A DNA stretch of 64,000 nt from Megalopta genalis (Eukaryota > Arthropoda > Insecta > Hymenoptera > Halictidae): NCBI RefSeq assembly GCF_051020955.1, contig NW_027476803.1:1-64000 (forward strand). Reading direction: 5' to 3'. The position numbers and the translations under genes were made by a program. How positions within the stretch are numbered: position 1 is the stretch's first letter; the number at the start of each line of letters is the position of its first letter. Positions 23,995 to 38,078 of the stretch are shown here, piece after piece. Under the pieces are notes generated by a model. It saw only the letters and a list, made by a program, of their open reading frames with translations, was not told the DNA's origin and did not search any database.

Positions 23995-26364
23995 TAGCTT
24001 CAAATCAATGCGATGTAGAAGGTTTAGCTTCAAATCCATGCGACACAAATGATTGAGATTCAAACACTAGGGATATAGGTGATATAGCTTCAGCTGCATG
24101 CCTAACAAACGAGTTAGTTTCAAGTCCATGCGAAACACATGATTCAACTGCAAATCAATGCGATGAAGAACGTTTAGCTTCAAATCCATGGGATACAAAT
24201 GATTTAGGTTCAGATACTTGCGATATATGTGATATAGCTCCAAATGCAGACGAAACAAACGAGTTAACTTCAAATACAAGCGAAACACATGATTTAACTT
24301 CAAATCAATGCGATGTAGAAGGTTTTGCTTCAAATTCAAGCGAAACAAATGATTTAGCATCAAACTCTTGAGATATATGTGATATAGCTTCAAATTCAGT
24401 CGAAACAATCGAATTAGCATTAAATCCATGCAAAACACATGATTGAGCTTCAAATCAATGCTATGTAGAAGGTTTAGCTTCAAATCCATGCGACACGAAT
24501 GATTTAGCTTCAGATACTTGCGATATAAGTGACATAGCATGAAATGCAGGCGAAACGAACGAGTTAGCTTCAAATCCATGCGAAACAAATGACTTAGCTT
24601 CAAATCAATGCTATGGAGAAGGTTAAGTTTCAAATCCATGCGACACAAATGATTTAGCTTCAGATACTTGCGATATGAGTGATATAGCTTCAAATGCAGA
24701 TTAAACAAACGAGTTTGCTTCATATCCAAGCGAAACACATGATTTAGCTTCAAACACTTGGAATATAAGTGATATAGCTTCAAATGCAGTCGAAACAAAC
24801 GAGTCAGCTTCAAATCCATGCAAAACACATGATTAAGCTTCAACTCAATGCTATGTAGAAGGTTTAGTTTCAAATCCATGCGAAACAAATGATTTAGCAT
24901 CAGATACTTGCGATATAAGTTATATAGCTTCAAATGCAGACGAAACAAACGAGTTAGCTTCAAATCCAAGCGAAACACATGATTTAGCTTCAAATCAATG
25001 CGACGTAGAAGGTTTAGCTTCAAATCCATGCGACACAAATGATTGAGATTCAAACACTTGGGATATAGGTGATATAGCTTCAGCTGCATGCCTAACAAAC
25101 GAGTTAGTTTCAAGTCCATGCGAAACACATGATTCAACTGCAAATCAATGCGATGGAGAAGGTTTAGCTTCAAATCCATGGGATACAAATGATTTAGATT
25201 CAGATAATTGCGATATATGTGATATAGCTTCAAATGCAGACGAAACAATCGAGTTAACTTCAAATACAAGCGAAACACATGATTTAACTTCAAATCAATG
25301 CGATGTAGAAGGTTTAGCTTCAAATTCAAGCGAAACAAATGATTTAGCATCAAACACTTGAGATATACGTGATATAGCTTCAAATTCAGTCGAAACAATC
25401 GAGTTAGCATTAAATCCATGCAAAACACATGATTGTGCTTCAAATCAATGCTATGTAGAAGGTTTAGCTTCAAATCCATGCGACACGAATGATTTAGCTT
25501 CAGATACTTGCGATATAAGTGATATAGCATGAAATGCAGGCGAAACGAACGAGTTAGCTTCAATCCATGCGAAACAAATGACTTAGCTTCAAATCAATGC
25601 TATGGAGAAGGTTAAGTTTCAAATCCATGCGACACAAATGATTTAGCTTCAGATACTTGCGATATGAGTGATATAGCTTCAAATGCAGATTAAACAAACG
25701 AGTTTGCTTCATATCCAAACAAAACACATGATTTAGCTTCAAATCGATGCGAAACAAATGATTTAGCTTCAAACACTTGGGATATAAGTGATATAGCTTC
25801 AAATGCAGTCGAAACAAACGAGTTAGCTTCAAATCCATGTAAAACACATGATTAAGCTTCAAATCAATGCTATGTAGAAGGATTAGTTTCACATCCATGC
25901 GAAACAAATGATTTAGCAGGAGATACTTGCGATATAAGTGATATAGCTTCAATTGAAGGATAAAAAGCAGAGTTAGCTACAAATCCATGCATAAAATATG
26001 ATTAACTTGAAATCAATGCAATGTAGAAGGTTTAGCTACAAATGCAGGCGAAACTAACGAGTTAGCGTCAAATACATGCGAAACACATGATTTAGCTTCA
26101 AATCGATGCGAAGTACAAGGCTTAGTTTCTAATCTATGCGAAACACATGATTTAGCTGGAAATCAATGCGATGTAGAAGGTTTAGCTTCAAATCCATGCG
26201 AAACAAATGATTTAGCTTCAAACACTTGGAATATAAGTGATATAGTTTCAAATGCAGTCGAAACAATCGAGTTAGCATTAAATCCATGCAAAACACATGA
26301 TTGTGCTTCAAATCAATACTATGTAGAAGGTTTAGCTTCAAATCCATGCGACACAAACGATTTA
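23995..26364 (+). repeat. Copy of 18661-21030 (offset 5,334 bp)
   Basis: It shares the derived variants ctccaaatgcag (near 24239), gcgacgtag (near 25002) and atacgtg (near 25365) with the 18-22 kb copies, which the 9-, 29- and 34-kb copies lack. It is joined at its left to a D monomer at about 23994. Private changes are caaacactag near 24062 and caattgaagg near 25951. Confidence 0.87.
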
Positions 26365-27466
26365 GCTTCAGATACTTGCGATATGAGTGATATAGCTTCA
26401 AATGCAGATTAAACAAACGAGTTTGCTTCATATCCAAGCGAAACACATGATTTAGCTTCAAATCGATGCGAAACAAATGATTTAGCTTCAAACACTTGGA
26501 GTATAAGTGATATAGCTTCAAATGCAGTCGAAACAAACGAGTCAGCTTCAAATCCATGCAAAACATATGATTAAGCTTCAACTCAATGCTATGTAGAAGG
26601 TTTAGTTTCAAATCCATGCGAAACAAATGATTTAGCATCAGATACTTGCGATATAAGTTATATAGCTTCAAATGCAGACGAAACAAACGAGTTAGCTTCA
26701 AATCCAAGCGAAACACATGATTTAGCTTCAAATCAATGCGATGTAGAAGGTTTAGCTTCAAATCCATGCGACACAAATGATTGAGATTCAAACACTTGGG
26801 ATATAGGTGATATAGCTTCAGCTGCATGCCTAACAAACGAGTTAGTTTCAAGTCCATGCGAAACACATGATTCAACTGCAAATCAATGCGATGGAGAAGG
26901 TTTAGCTTCAAATCCATGGGATACAAATGATTTAGGTTCAGATAATTGCGATATATGTGATATAGCTTCAAATGCAGACGAAACAAACGAGTTAACTTCA
27001 AATACAAGCGAAACACATGATTTAACTTCAAATCAATGCGATGTAGAAGGTTTAGCTTCAAATTCAAGCGAAACAAATGATTTAGCATCAAACACTTGAG
27101 ATATATGTGATATAGCTTCAAATTCAGTCGAAACAATCGAGTTAGCATTAAATCCATGCAAAACACATGATTGTGCTTCAAATCAATGCTATGTAGAAGG
27201 TTTAGCTTCAAATCCATGCGACACGAATGATTTAGCTTCAGATACTTGCGATATAAGTGATATAGCATGAAATGCAGGCGAAACGAACGAGTTAGCTTCA
27301 ATCCATGCGAAACAAATACTTAGCTTCAAATCAATGCTATGGAGAAGGTTAAGTTTCAAATCCATGCGACACAAATGATTTAGCTTCAGATACTTGCGAT
27401 ATGAGTGATATAGCTTCAAATGCAGATTAAACAAACGAGTTTGCTTCATATCCAAGCGAAACGCAT
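24597..27466 (+). repeat. Copy of 21031-23900 (offset 3,566 bp)
   Basis: The two segments share the short caatccatgcgaaacaaatac monomer (23733 and 27299), which has lost two bases, and the cttggagtataag B monomer (22931 and 26497). The match ends near 27466, where this copy goes on with acgcatg and an E/A hybrid monomer while the other goes from D straight to B. Confidence 0.85.
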
Positions 27467-30400
27467 GATTTAGCTTCAAATCGATGCGAAACAAATGATT
27501 TAGCTTCAAAAACTTGGGATATAAGTGATATAGCTTCAAATGCAGTCGAAACAAACGAGTTAGCTTCAAATCCATGTAAAACACATGATTAAGCTTCAAA
27601 TCAATGCTATGTAGAAGGTTTAGTTTCAAATCCATGCGACACAAATGATTTAGGTTCAGATACTTGCGATATAAGTGATATAGCTTCAAATGCAGGAGAA
27701 ACAAGCGAGTTAGCATCGAATCCATGCAAAATACATGATTTAGTTTCAAATCAACGCGACGTAGACGGTTTAGCTTCAAATCCAAGCGAAACACATGATT
27801 TAGCTACAAATCAATGCGATGTAGAAGGTTTAGCTTCATATCCGTGCGAAACAAATGATTTAGCATAAAACACTTGCGATATAAGTGATATAGCTACAAA
27901 TGCAGAGGAAACTAAGGAGTTAGTTTCAAATCCATGCGAAACACATGATTTAGCTGTAAATCATTGAGATGTAGAAGGTTTAGATTCAAATCCATGCGAC
28001 ACAAATGATTTAGCTTCAGATACTTGCGATATGAGTGATATAGCTTCAAATGCAGATTAAACAAACGAGTTTGCTTCATATCCAAGCGAAACACATGATT
28101 TATCTTAATATTAATGCGCTGTAGAAGGTTTAGTTTCAAATCCATGCGACACAAATGATTTAGCTTCAGATACTTGCGATATGAGTGATATAGCTTCAAA
28201 TGCAGTCGAAACAAACGAGTTAGCTTCAAGTCCATGCAAAACACATTATTAAGCTTCAAATCAATGCGATGTAGAAGGTTTAGCTTCAAATCCATGCGAC
28301 ACAAATGATTGAGCTTCAAACACTTGGGATATATATGATATAGCTCCAGCTGCATGCGAAACAAACGAGTTAGCTTCAAGTCCTTGCGAAACAAATGATT
28401 CAGCATCAGATACTTGCGATATAAGTGATATAGCTTCAAATGCAGGGGAATCAAACGAGTTAGCTTCAAATCCATGCAAAACACACGATTAAGCTTCAAA
28501 TCAATGCTATGAAGAAGGTTTAGCTTCAAATCGATGCGACACAAATGATTTAGCTTCAGATACTTGCGATATAAGTGATATAGCTTCAAATGCAGATTAA
28601 ACAAACGAGTTAGCTTTATATCCAAGCGAAACACATGATTAAGCTTCAAATAAATGCTTTGTAGAAGGATTAGCTTCAAATCCATGCGAAACAAATGATT
28701 TATGTTCAGATACTTGCGATATAAGTGATGTAGCAGCAAATGCGACTAAACAAACGAGTTAGCTTCATATCCAAGCAAAACACATGATTTAGATTCAAAT
28801 CAATGCGATGTAGAAGGTTTAGCTTCAAATCCATGCGACACAAATGATTGAGCTTCAATTACTTGGGCTACAAGTGATATAGCTTCAAATGCAGTCGAAA
28901 CAAACGAGTTAGCTCCATATCCAAGCGAAACACATGATTTAGATTCAAATCAATGCGATGTAGAAGGTTTAGCTTCAAATCCATGCGACACAAATGATTG
29001 AGCTTCAAACACTTGGGATATAAGTGATATAGCTTCAGCTGCATGCGAAACAAACGAGTTAGCTTCAAGTCCATGCGAAACACATGATCCAGCTGCAAAT
29101 CAATGCGATGGAGAAGGTTTAGCTTCAAATCCATGGGCTACAAATTATTTAGCTTCAAATACCTGCGATATAAGTGATATAGCTTCAAATGCAGATCAAC
29201 CAAACGAGTTAGCTTCAAAAGGCATGCGATACACATCATTTAGCTTCAAATCGATGCGAAGTATAAGGCTTAGCTTCAAATCTATGCGAAACCATTGATT
29301 TAGCAACAAACACTTGGGATATGAGTGATAAAGCTTCAAATGCAGACTAAACAAACGAGTTAGCTTCAAATTCAAGCGAAACACATGATTTAGCTTCAAA
29401 TCAATGCGCTGTAGAAGGTTTAGCTTCAAATCCATGCCAAACAAATGATTTAGCTTCAAACACTTGGAATATAAGTGATATAGCTTCAAATGCAGTCGAA
29501 ACAAACGAGTCAGCTTCAAATCCATGCAAAACACATGATTAAGCTTCAACTCAATGCTATGTAGAAGGTTTAGTTTCAAATCCATGCGAAACAAATGATT
29601 TAGCATCAGATACTTGCGATATAAGTTATATAGCTTCAAATGCAGACGAAACAAACGAGTTAGCTTCAAATCCAAGCGAAACACATGATTTAGCTTCAAA
29701 TCAATGCGATGTAGAAGGTTTAGCTTCAAATCCATGCGACACAAATGATTGAGATTCAAACACTTGGGATATAGGTGATATAGCTTCAGCTGCATGCCTA
29801 ACAAACGAGTTAGTTTCAAGTCCATGCGAAACACATGATTCAACTGCAAATCAATGCGATGAAGAACGTTTAGCTTCAAATCCATGGGATACAAATGATT
29901 TAGGTTCAGATACTTGCGATATATGTGATATAGCTTCAAATGCAGACGAAACAAACGAGTTAACTTCAAATACAAGCGAAACACATGATTTAACTTCAAA
30001 TCAATGCGATGTAGAAGGTTTTGCTTCAAATTCAAGCGAAACAAATGATTTAGCATCAAACTCTTGAGATATATGTGATATAGCTTCAAATTCAGTCGAA
30101 ACAATCGAATTAGCATTAAATCCATGCAAAACACATGATTGAGCTTCAAATCAATGCTATGTAGAAGGTTTAGCTTCAAATTCATGCGACACGAATGATT
30201 TAGCTTCAGATACTTGCGATATAAGTGACATAGCATGAAATGCAGGCGAAACGAACGAGTTAGCTTCAAATCCATGCGAAACAAATGACTTAGCTTCAAA
30301 TCAATGCTATGGAGAAGGTTAAGTTTCAAATCCATGCGACACAAATGATTTAGCTTCAGATACTTGCGATATGAGTGATATAGCTTCAAATGCAGATTAA

Positions 30401-32682
30401 ACAAACGAGTTTGCTTCATATCCAAGCGAAACACATGATTTAGCTTCAAACACTTGGAATATAAGTGATATAGCTTCAAATGCAGTCGAAACAAACGAGT
30501 CAGCTTCAAATCCATGCAAAACACATGATTAAGCTTCAACTCAATGCTATGTAGAAGGTTTAGTTTCAAATCCATGCGAAACAAATGATTTAGCATCAGA
30601 TACTTGCGATATAAGTTATATAGCTTCAAATGCAGACGAAACAAACGAGTTAGCTTCAAATCCAAGCGAAACACATGATTTAGCTTCAAATCAATGCGAT
30701 GTAGAAGGTTTAGCTTCAAATCCATGCGACACAAATGATTGAGATTCAAACACTTGGGATATAGGTGATATAGCTTCAGCTGCATGCCTAACAAACGAGT
30801 TAGTTTCAAGTCCATGCGAAACACATGATTCAACTGCAAATCAATGCGATGGAGAAGGTTTAGCTTCAAATCCATGGGATACAAATGATTTAGATTCAGA
30901 TAATTGCGATATATGTGATATAGCTTCAAATGCAGACGAAACAATCGAGTTAACTTCAAATACAAGCGAAACACATGATTTAACTTCAAATCAATGCGAT
31001 GTAGAAGGTTTAGCTTCAAATTCAAGCGAAACAAATGATTTAGCATCAAACACTTGAGATATATGTGATATAGCTTCAAATTCAGTCGAAACAATCGAGT
31101 TAGCATTAAATCCATGCAAAACACATGATTGTGCTTCAAATCAATGCTATGTAGAAGGTTTAGCTTCAAATCCATGCGACACGAATGATTTAGCTTCAGA
31201 TACTTGCGATATAAGTGATATAGCATGAAATGCAGGCGAAACGAACGAGTTAGCTTCAATCCATGCGAAACAAATGACTTAGCTTCAAATCAATGCTATG
31301 GAGAAGGTTAAGTTTCAAATCCATGCGACACAAATGATTTAGCTTCAGATACTTGCGATATGAGTGATATAGCTTCAAATGCAGATTAAACAAACGAGTT
31401 TGCTTCATATCCAAACAAAACACATGATTTAGCTTCAAATCGATGCGAAACAAATGATTTAGCATCAAACACTTGGGATATAAGTGATATAGCTTCAAAT
31501 GCAGTCGAAACAAACGAGTTAGCTTCAAATCCATGTAAAACGCATGATTAAGCTTCAAATCAATGCTATGTAGAAGGTTTAGTTTCACATCCATGCGAAA
31601 CAAATGATTTAGCAGGAGATACTTGCGATATAAGTGATATAGCTTCAAATGAAGGATAAAAAGCAGAGTTAGCTACAAATCCATGCATAAAATATGATTA
31701 ACTTGAAATCAATGCAATGTAGAAGGTTTAGCTACAAATGCAGGCGAAACTAACGAGTTAGCGTCAAATACATGCGAAACACATGATTCAGCTTCAAATC
31801 GATGCGAAGTACAAGGCTTAGTTTCTAATCTATGCGAAACACATGATTTAGCTGGAAATCAATGCGATGTAGAAGGTTTAGCTTCAAATCCATGCGAAAC
31901 AAATGATTTAGCTTCAAACACTTGGAATATAAGTGATATAGTTTCAAATGCAGTCGAAACAATCGAGTTAGCATTAAATCCATGCAAAACACATGATTGT
32001 GCTTCAAATCAATACTATGTAGAAGGTTTAGCTTCAAATCCATGCGACACAAACGATTTAGCTTCAGATACTTGCGATATGAGTGATATAGCTTCAAATG
32101 CAGATTAAACAAACGAGTTTGCTTCATATCCAAGCGAAACACATGATTTAGCTTCAAATCGATGCGAAACAAATGATTTAGCTTCAAACACTTGGAATAT
32201 AAGTGATATAGCTTCAAATGCAGTCGAAACAAACGAGTCAGCTTCAAATCCATGCAAAACATATGATTAAGCTTCAACTCAATGCTATGTAGAAGGTTTA
32301 GTTTCAAATCCATGCGAAACAAATGATTTAGCATCAGATACTTGCGATATAAGTTATATAGCTTCAAATGCAGACGAAACAAACGAGTTAGCTTCAAATC
32401 CAAGCGAAACACATGATTTAGCTTCAAATCAATGCGATGTAGAAGGTTTAGCTTCAAATCCATGCGACACAAATGATTGAGATTCAAACACTTGGGATAT
32501 AGGTGATATAGCTTCAGCTGCATGCCTAACAAACGAGTTAGTTTCAAGTCCATGCGAAACACATGATTCAACTGCAAATCAATGCGATGGAGAAGGTTTA
32601 GCTTCAAATCCATGGGATACAAATGATTTAGGTTCAGATAATTGCGATATATGTGATATAGCTTCAAATGCAGACGAAACAA
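27287..32682 (+). repeat. 5,396-bp HOR, copy 1
   Basis: Positions 27287-31593 match 32683-36989 throughout, including the indel-bearing monomers and all embedded open frames. The remaining 1,089 bp (31594-32682) instead resemble 22325 onward, so the HOR is a composite. Both copies start with the end of the short caatccatgcgaaacaaatac monomer. The length is 180 monomers minus four bases and is not a multiple of three. Confidence 0.87.
29573..29722 (+). repeat. Reference 150-bp pentamer (monomers A-B-C-D-E)
   Basis: This is a clean example of the second-level repeat. A is 29573-29602, B 29603-29632, C 29633-29662, D 29663-29692 and E 29693-29722. After a first Ala/Val-Ser pair the plus-strand codons read NPCETNDL, DTCDISYI, NADETNEL, NPSETHDL and NQCDVEGL. 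The next monomers repeat the order with small changes. The same order can be followed through nearly the whole window, so the basic homogenised unit is the pentamer, not the monomer. Differences between types within a pentamer are larger than differences between same-type monomers of neighbouring pentamers, which is the definition of a higher-order repeat. Confidence 0.93.
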
Positions 32683-35600
32683 ACGAGTTAGCTTCAATCC
32701 ATGCGAAACAAATACTTAGCTTCAAATCAATGCTATGGAGAAGGTTAAGTTTCAAATCCATGCGACACAAATGATTTAGCTTCAGATACTTGCGATATGA
32801 GTGATATAGCTTCAAATGCAGATTAAACAAACGAGTTTGCTTCATATCCAAGCGAAACGCATGATTTAGCTTCAAATCGATGCGAAACAAATGATTTAGC
32901 TTCAAAAACTTGGGATATAAGTGATATAGCTTCAAATGCAGTCGAAACAAACGAGTTAGCTTCAAATCCATGTAAAACACATGATTAAGCTTCAAATCAA
33001 TGCTATGTAGAAGGTTTAGTTTCAAATCCATGCGACACAAATGATTTAGGTTCAGATACTTGCGATATAAGTGATATAGCTTCAAATGCAGGAGAAACAA
33101 GCGAGTTAGCATCGAATCCATGCAAAATACATGATTTAGTTTCAAATCAACGCGACGTAGACGGTTTAGCTTCAAATCCAAGCGAAACACATGATTTAGC
33201 TACAAATCAATGCGATGTAGAAGGTTTAGCTTCATATCCGTGCGAAACAAATGATTTAGCATAAAACACTTGCGATATAAGTGATATAGCTACAAATGCA
33301 GACGAAACTAAGGAGTTAGTTTCAAATCCATGCGAAACACATGATTTAGCTGTAAATCATTGAGATGTAGAAGGTTTAGATTCAAATCCATGCGACACAA
33401 ATGATTTAGCTTCAGATACTTGCGATATGAGTGATATAGCTTCAAATGCAGATTAAACAAACGAGTTTGCTTCATATCCAAGCGAAACACATGATTTATC
33501 TTAATATTAATGCGCTGTAGAAGGTTTAGTTTCAAATCCATGCGACACAAATGATTTAGCTTCAGATACTTGCGATATGAGTGATATAGCTTCAAATGCA
33601 GTCGAAACAAACGAGTTAGCTTCAAGTCCATGCAAAACACATTATTAAGCTTCAAATCAATGCGATGTAGAAGGTTTAGCTTCAAATCCATGCGACACAA
33701 ATGATTGAGCTTCAAACACTTGGGATATATATGATATAGCTCCAGCTGCATGCGAAACAAACGAGTTAGCTTCAAGTCCTTGCGAAACAAATGATTCAGC
33801 ATCAGATACTTGCGATATAAGTGATATAGCTTCAAATGCAGGGGAATCAAACGAGTTAGCTTCAAATCCATGCAAAACACACGATTAAGCTTCAAATCAA
33901 TGCTATGAAGAAGGTTTAGCTTCAAATCGATGCGACACAAATGATTTAGCTTCAGATACTTGCGATATAAGTGATATAGCTTCAAATGCAGATTAAACAA
34001 ACGAGTTAGCTTTATATCCAAGCGAAACACATGATTAAGCTTCAAATAAATGCTTTGTAGAAGGATTAGCTTCAAATCCATGCGAAACAAATGATTTATG
34101 TTCAGATACTTGCGATATAAGTGATGTAGCAGCAAATGCGACTAAACAAACGAGTTAGCTTCATATCCAAGCAAAACACATGATTTAGATTCAAATCAAT
34201 GCGATGTAGAAGGTTTAGCTTCAAATCCATGCGACACAAATGATTGAGCTTCGATTACTTGGGCTACAAGTGATATAGCTTCAAATGCAGTCGAAACAAA
34301 CGAGTTAGCTCCATATCCAAGCGAAACACATGATTTAGATTCAAATCAATGCGATGTAGAAGGTTTAGCTTCAAATCCATGCGACACAAATGATTGAGCT
34401 TCAAACACTTGGGATATAAGTGATATAGCTTCAGCTGCATGCGAAACAAACGAGTTAGCTTCAAGTCCATGCGAAACACATGATCCAGCTGCAAATCAAT
34501 GCGATGGAGAAGGTTTAGCTTCAAATCCATGGGCTACAAATTATTTAGCTTCAAATACCTGCGATATAAGTGATATAGCTTCAAATGCAGATCAACCAAA
34601 CGAGTTAGCTTCAAAAGGCATGCGATACACATCATTTAGCTTCAAATCGATGCGAAGTATAAGGCTTAGCTTCAAATCTATGCGAAACCATTGATTTAGC
34701 AACAAACACTTGGGATATGAGTGATAAAGCTTCAAATGCAGACTAAACAAACGAGTTAGCTTCAAATTCAAGCGAAACACATGATTTAGCTTCAAATCAA
34801 TGCGCTGTAGAAGGTTTAGCTTCAAATCCATGCCAAACAAATGATTTAGCTTCAAACACTTGGAATATAAGTGATATAGCTTCAAATGCAGTCGAAACAA
34901 ACGAGTCAGCTTCAAATCCATGCAAAACACATGATTAAGCTTCAACTCAATGCTATGTAGAAGGTTTAGTTTCAAATCCATGCGAAACAAATGATTTAGC
35001 ATCAGATACTTGCGATATAAGTTATATAGCTTCAAATGCAGACGAAACAAACGAGTTAGCTTCAAATCCAAGCGAAACACATGATTTAGCTTCAAATCAA
35101 TGCGATGTAGAAGGTTTAGCTTCAAATCCATGCGACACAAATGATTGAGATTCAAACACTTGGGATATAGGTGATATAGCTTCAGCTGCATGCCTAACAA
35201 ACGAGTTAGTTTCAAGTCCATGCGAAACACATGATTCAACTGCAAATCAATGCGATGAAGAACGTTTAGCTTCAAATCCATGGGATACAAATGATTTAGG
35301 TTCAGATACTTGCGATATATGTGATATAGCTTCAAATGCAGACGAAACAAACGAGTTAACTTCAAATACAAGCGAAACACATGATTTAACTTCAAATCAA
35401 TGCGATGTAGAAGGTTTTGCTTCAAATTCAAGCGAAACAAATGATTTAGCATCAAACTCTTGAGATATATGTGATATAGCTTCAAATTCAGTCGAAACAA
35501 TCGAATTAGCAATAAATCCATGCAAAACACATGATTGAGCTTCAAATCAATGCTATGTAGAAGGTTTAGCTTCAAATCCATGCGACACGAATGATTTAGC

Positions 35601-38078
35601 TTCAGATACTTGCGATATAAGTGACATAGCATGAAATGCAGGCGAAACGAACGAGTTAGCTTCAAATCCATGCGAAACAAATGACTTAGCTTCAAATCAA
35701 TGCTATGGAGAAGGTTAAGTTTCAAATCCATGCGACACAAATGATTTAGCTTCAGATACTTGCGATATGAGTGATATAGCTTCAAATGCAGATTAAACAA
35801 ACGAGTTTGCTTCATATCCAAGCGAAACACATGATTTAGCTTCAAACACTTGGAATATAAGTGATATAGCTTCAAATGCAGTCGAAACAAACGAGTCAGC
35901 TTCAAATCCATGCAAAACACATGATTAAGCTTCAACTCAATGCTATGTAGAAGGTTTAGTTTCAAATCCATGCGAAACAAATGATTTAGCATCAGATACT
36001 TGCGATATAAGTTATATAGCTTCAAATGCAGACGAAACAAACGAGTTAGCTTCAAATCCAAGCGAAACACATGATTTAGCTTCAAATCAATGCGATGTAG
36101 AAGGTTTAGCTTCAAATCCATGCGACACAAATGATTGAGATTCAAACACTTGGGATATAGGTGATATAGCTTCAGCTGCATGCCTAACAAACGAGTTAGT
36201 TTCAAGTCCATGCGAAACACATGATTCAACTGCAAATCAATGCGATGGAGAAGGTTTAGCTTCAAATCCATGGGATACAAATGATTTAGGTTCAGATAAT
36301 TGCGATATATGTGATATAGCTTCAAATGCAGACGAAACAATCGAGTTAACTTCAAATACAAGCGAAACACATGATTTAACTTCAAATCAATGCGATGTAG
36401 AAGGTTTAGCTTCAAATTCAAGCGAAACAAATGATTTAGCATCAAACACTTGAGATATATGTGATATAGCTTCAAATTCAGTCGAAACAATCGAGTTAGC
36501 ATTAAATCCATGCAAAACACATGATTGTGCTTCAAATCAATGCTATGTAGAAGGTTTAGCTTCAAATCCATGCGACACGAATGATTTAGCTTCAGATACT
36601 TGCGATATAAGTGATATAGCATGAAATGCAGGCGAAACGAACGAGTTAGCTTCAATACATGCGAAACAAATGACTTAGCTTCAAATCAATGCTATGGAGA
36701 AGGTTAAGTTTCAAATCCATGCGACACAAATGATTTAGCTTCAGATACTTGCGATATGAGTGATATAGCTTCAAATGCAGATTAAACAAACGAGTTTGCT
36801 TCATATCCAAACAAAACACATGATTTAGCTTCAAATCGATGCGAAACAAATGATTTAGCTTCAAACACTTGGGATATAAGTGATATAGCTTCAAATGCAG
36901 TCGAAACAAACGAGTTAGCTTCAAATCCATGTAAAACACATGATTAAGCTTCAAATCAATGCTATGTAGAAGGTTTAGTTTCACATCCATGCGACACAAA
37001 TGATTTAGGTTCAGATACTTGCGATATAAGTGATATAGCTTCAAATGCAGGAGAAACAAGCGAGTTAGCATCGAATCCATGCAAAATACATGATTTAGTT
37101 TCAAATCAACGCGACGTAGACGGTTTAGCTTCAAATCCAAGCGAAACACATGATTTAGCTACAAATCAATGCGATGTAGAAGGTTTAGCTTCAAATCCGT
37201 GCGAAACAAATGATTTAGCATCAAACACTTGCGATATAAGTGATATAGCTACAAATGCAGACGAAACTAAGGAATTAGTTTCAAATCCATGCGAAACACA
37301 TGATTTAGCTGTAAATCAATGAGATGTAGAAGGTTTAGATTCAAATCCATGCGAAACAAATGATTTAGCAGGAGATACTTGCGATATAAGTGATATAGCT
37401 TCAAATGAAGGATAAAAAGCAGAGTTAGCTACAAATCCATGCATAAAATATGATTAACTTGAAATCAATGCAATGTAGAAGGTTTAGCTACAAATGCAGG
37501 CGAAACTAACGAGTTAGCGTCAAATACATGCGAAACACATGATTTAGCTTCAAATCGATGCGAAGTACAAGGCTTAGTTTCTAATCTATGCGAAACACAT
37601 GATTTAGCTGGAAATCAATGCGATGTAGAAGGTTTAGCTTCAAATCCATGCGAAACAAATGATTTAGCTTCAAACACTTGGAATATAAGTGATATAGTTT
37701 CAAATGCAGTCGAAACAATCGAGTTAGCATTAAATCCATGCAAAACACATGATTGTGCTTCAAATCAATACTATGTAGAAGGTTTAGCTTCAAATCCATG
37801 CGACACAAACGATTTAGCTTCAGATACTTGCGATATGAGTGATATAGCTTCAAATGCAGATTAAACAAACGAGTTTGCTTCATATCCAAGCGAAACACAT
37901 GATTTAGCTTCAAATCGATGCGAAACAAATGATTTAGCTTCAAATCGATGCGAAACAAATGATTTAGCGTCAAAAACTTGGGATATAAGTGATATAGCTT
38001 CAAATGCAGTCGAAACAAACGAGTTAGCTTCAAATCCATGTAAAACACATGATTAAGCTTCAAATCAATGCTATGTAG
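32683..38078 (+). repeat. 5,396-bp HOR, copy 2 (right part replaced)
   Basis: The first 4,307 bp repeat 27287-31593. After about 36989 the copy follows a different series, the one shared with 11261-11862. Near 36292 it has ttaggttcag like 10712, whereas the first copy has ttagattcag at 30890. Its right part is therefore closer to the 10-11 kb copy than to its neighbour, suggesting exchange or conversion. Confidence 0.82.
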
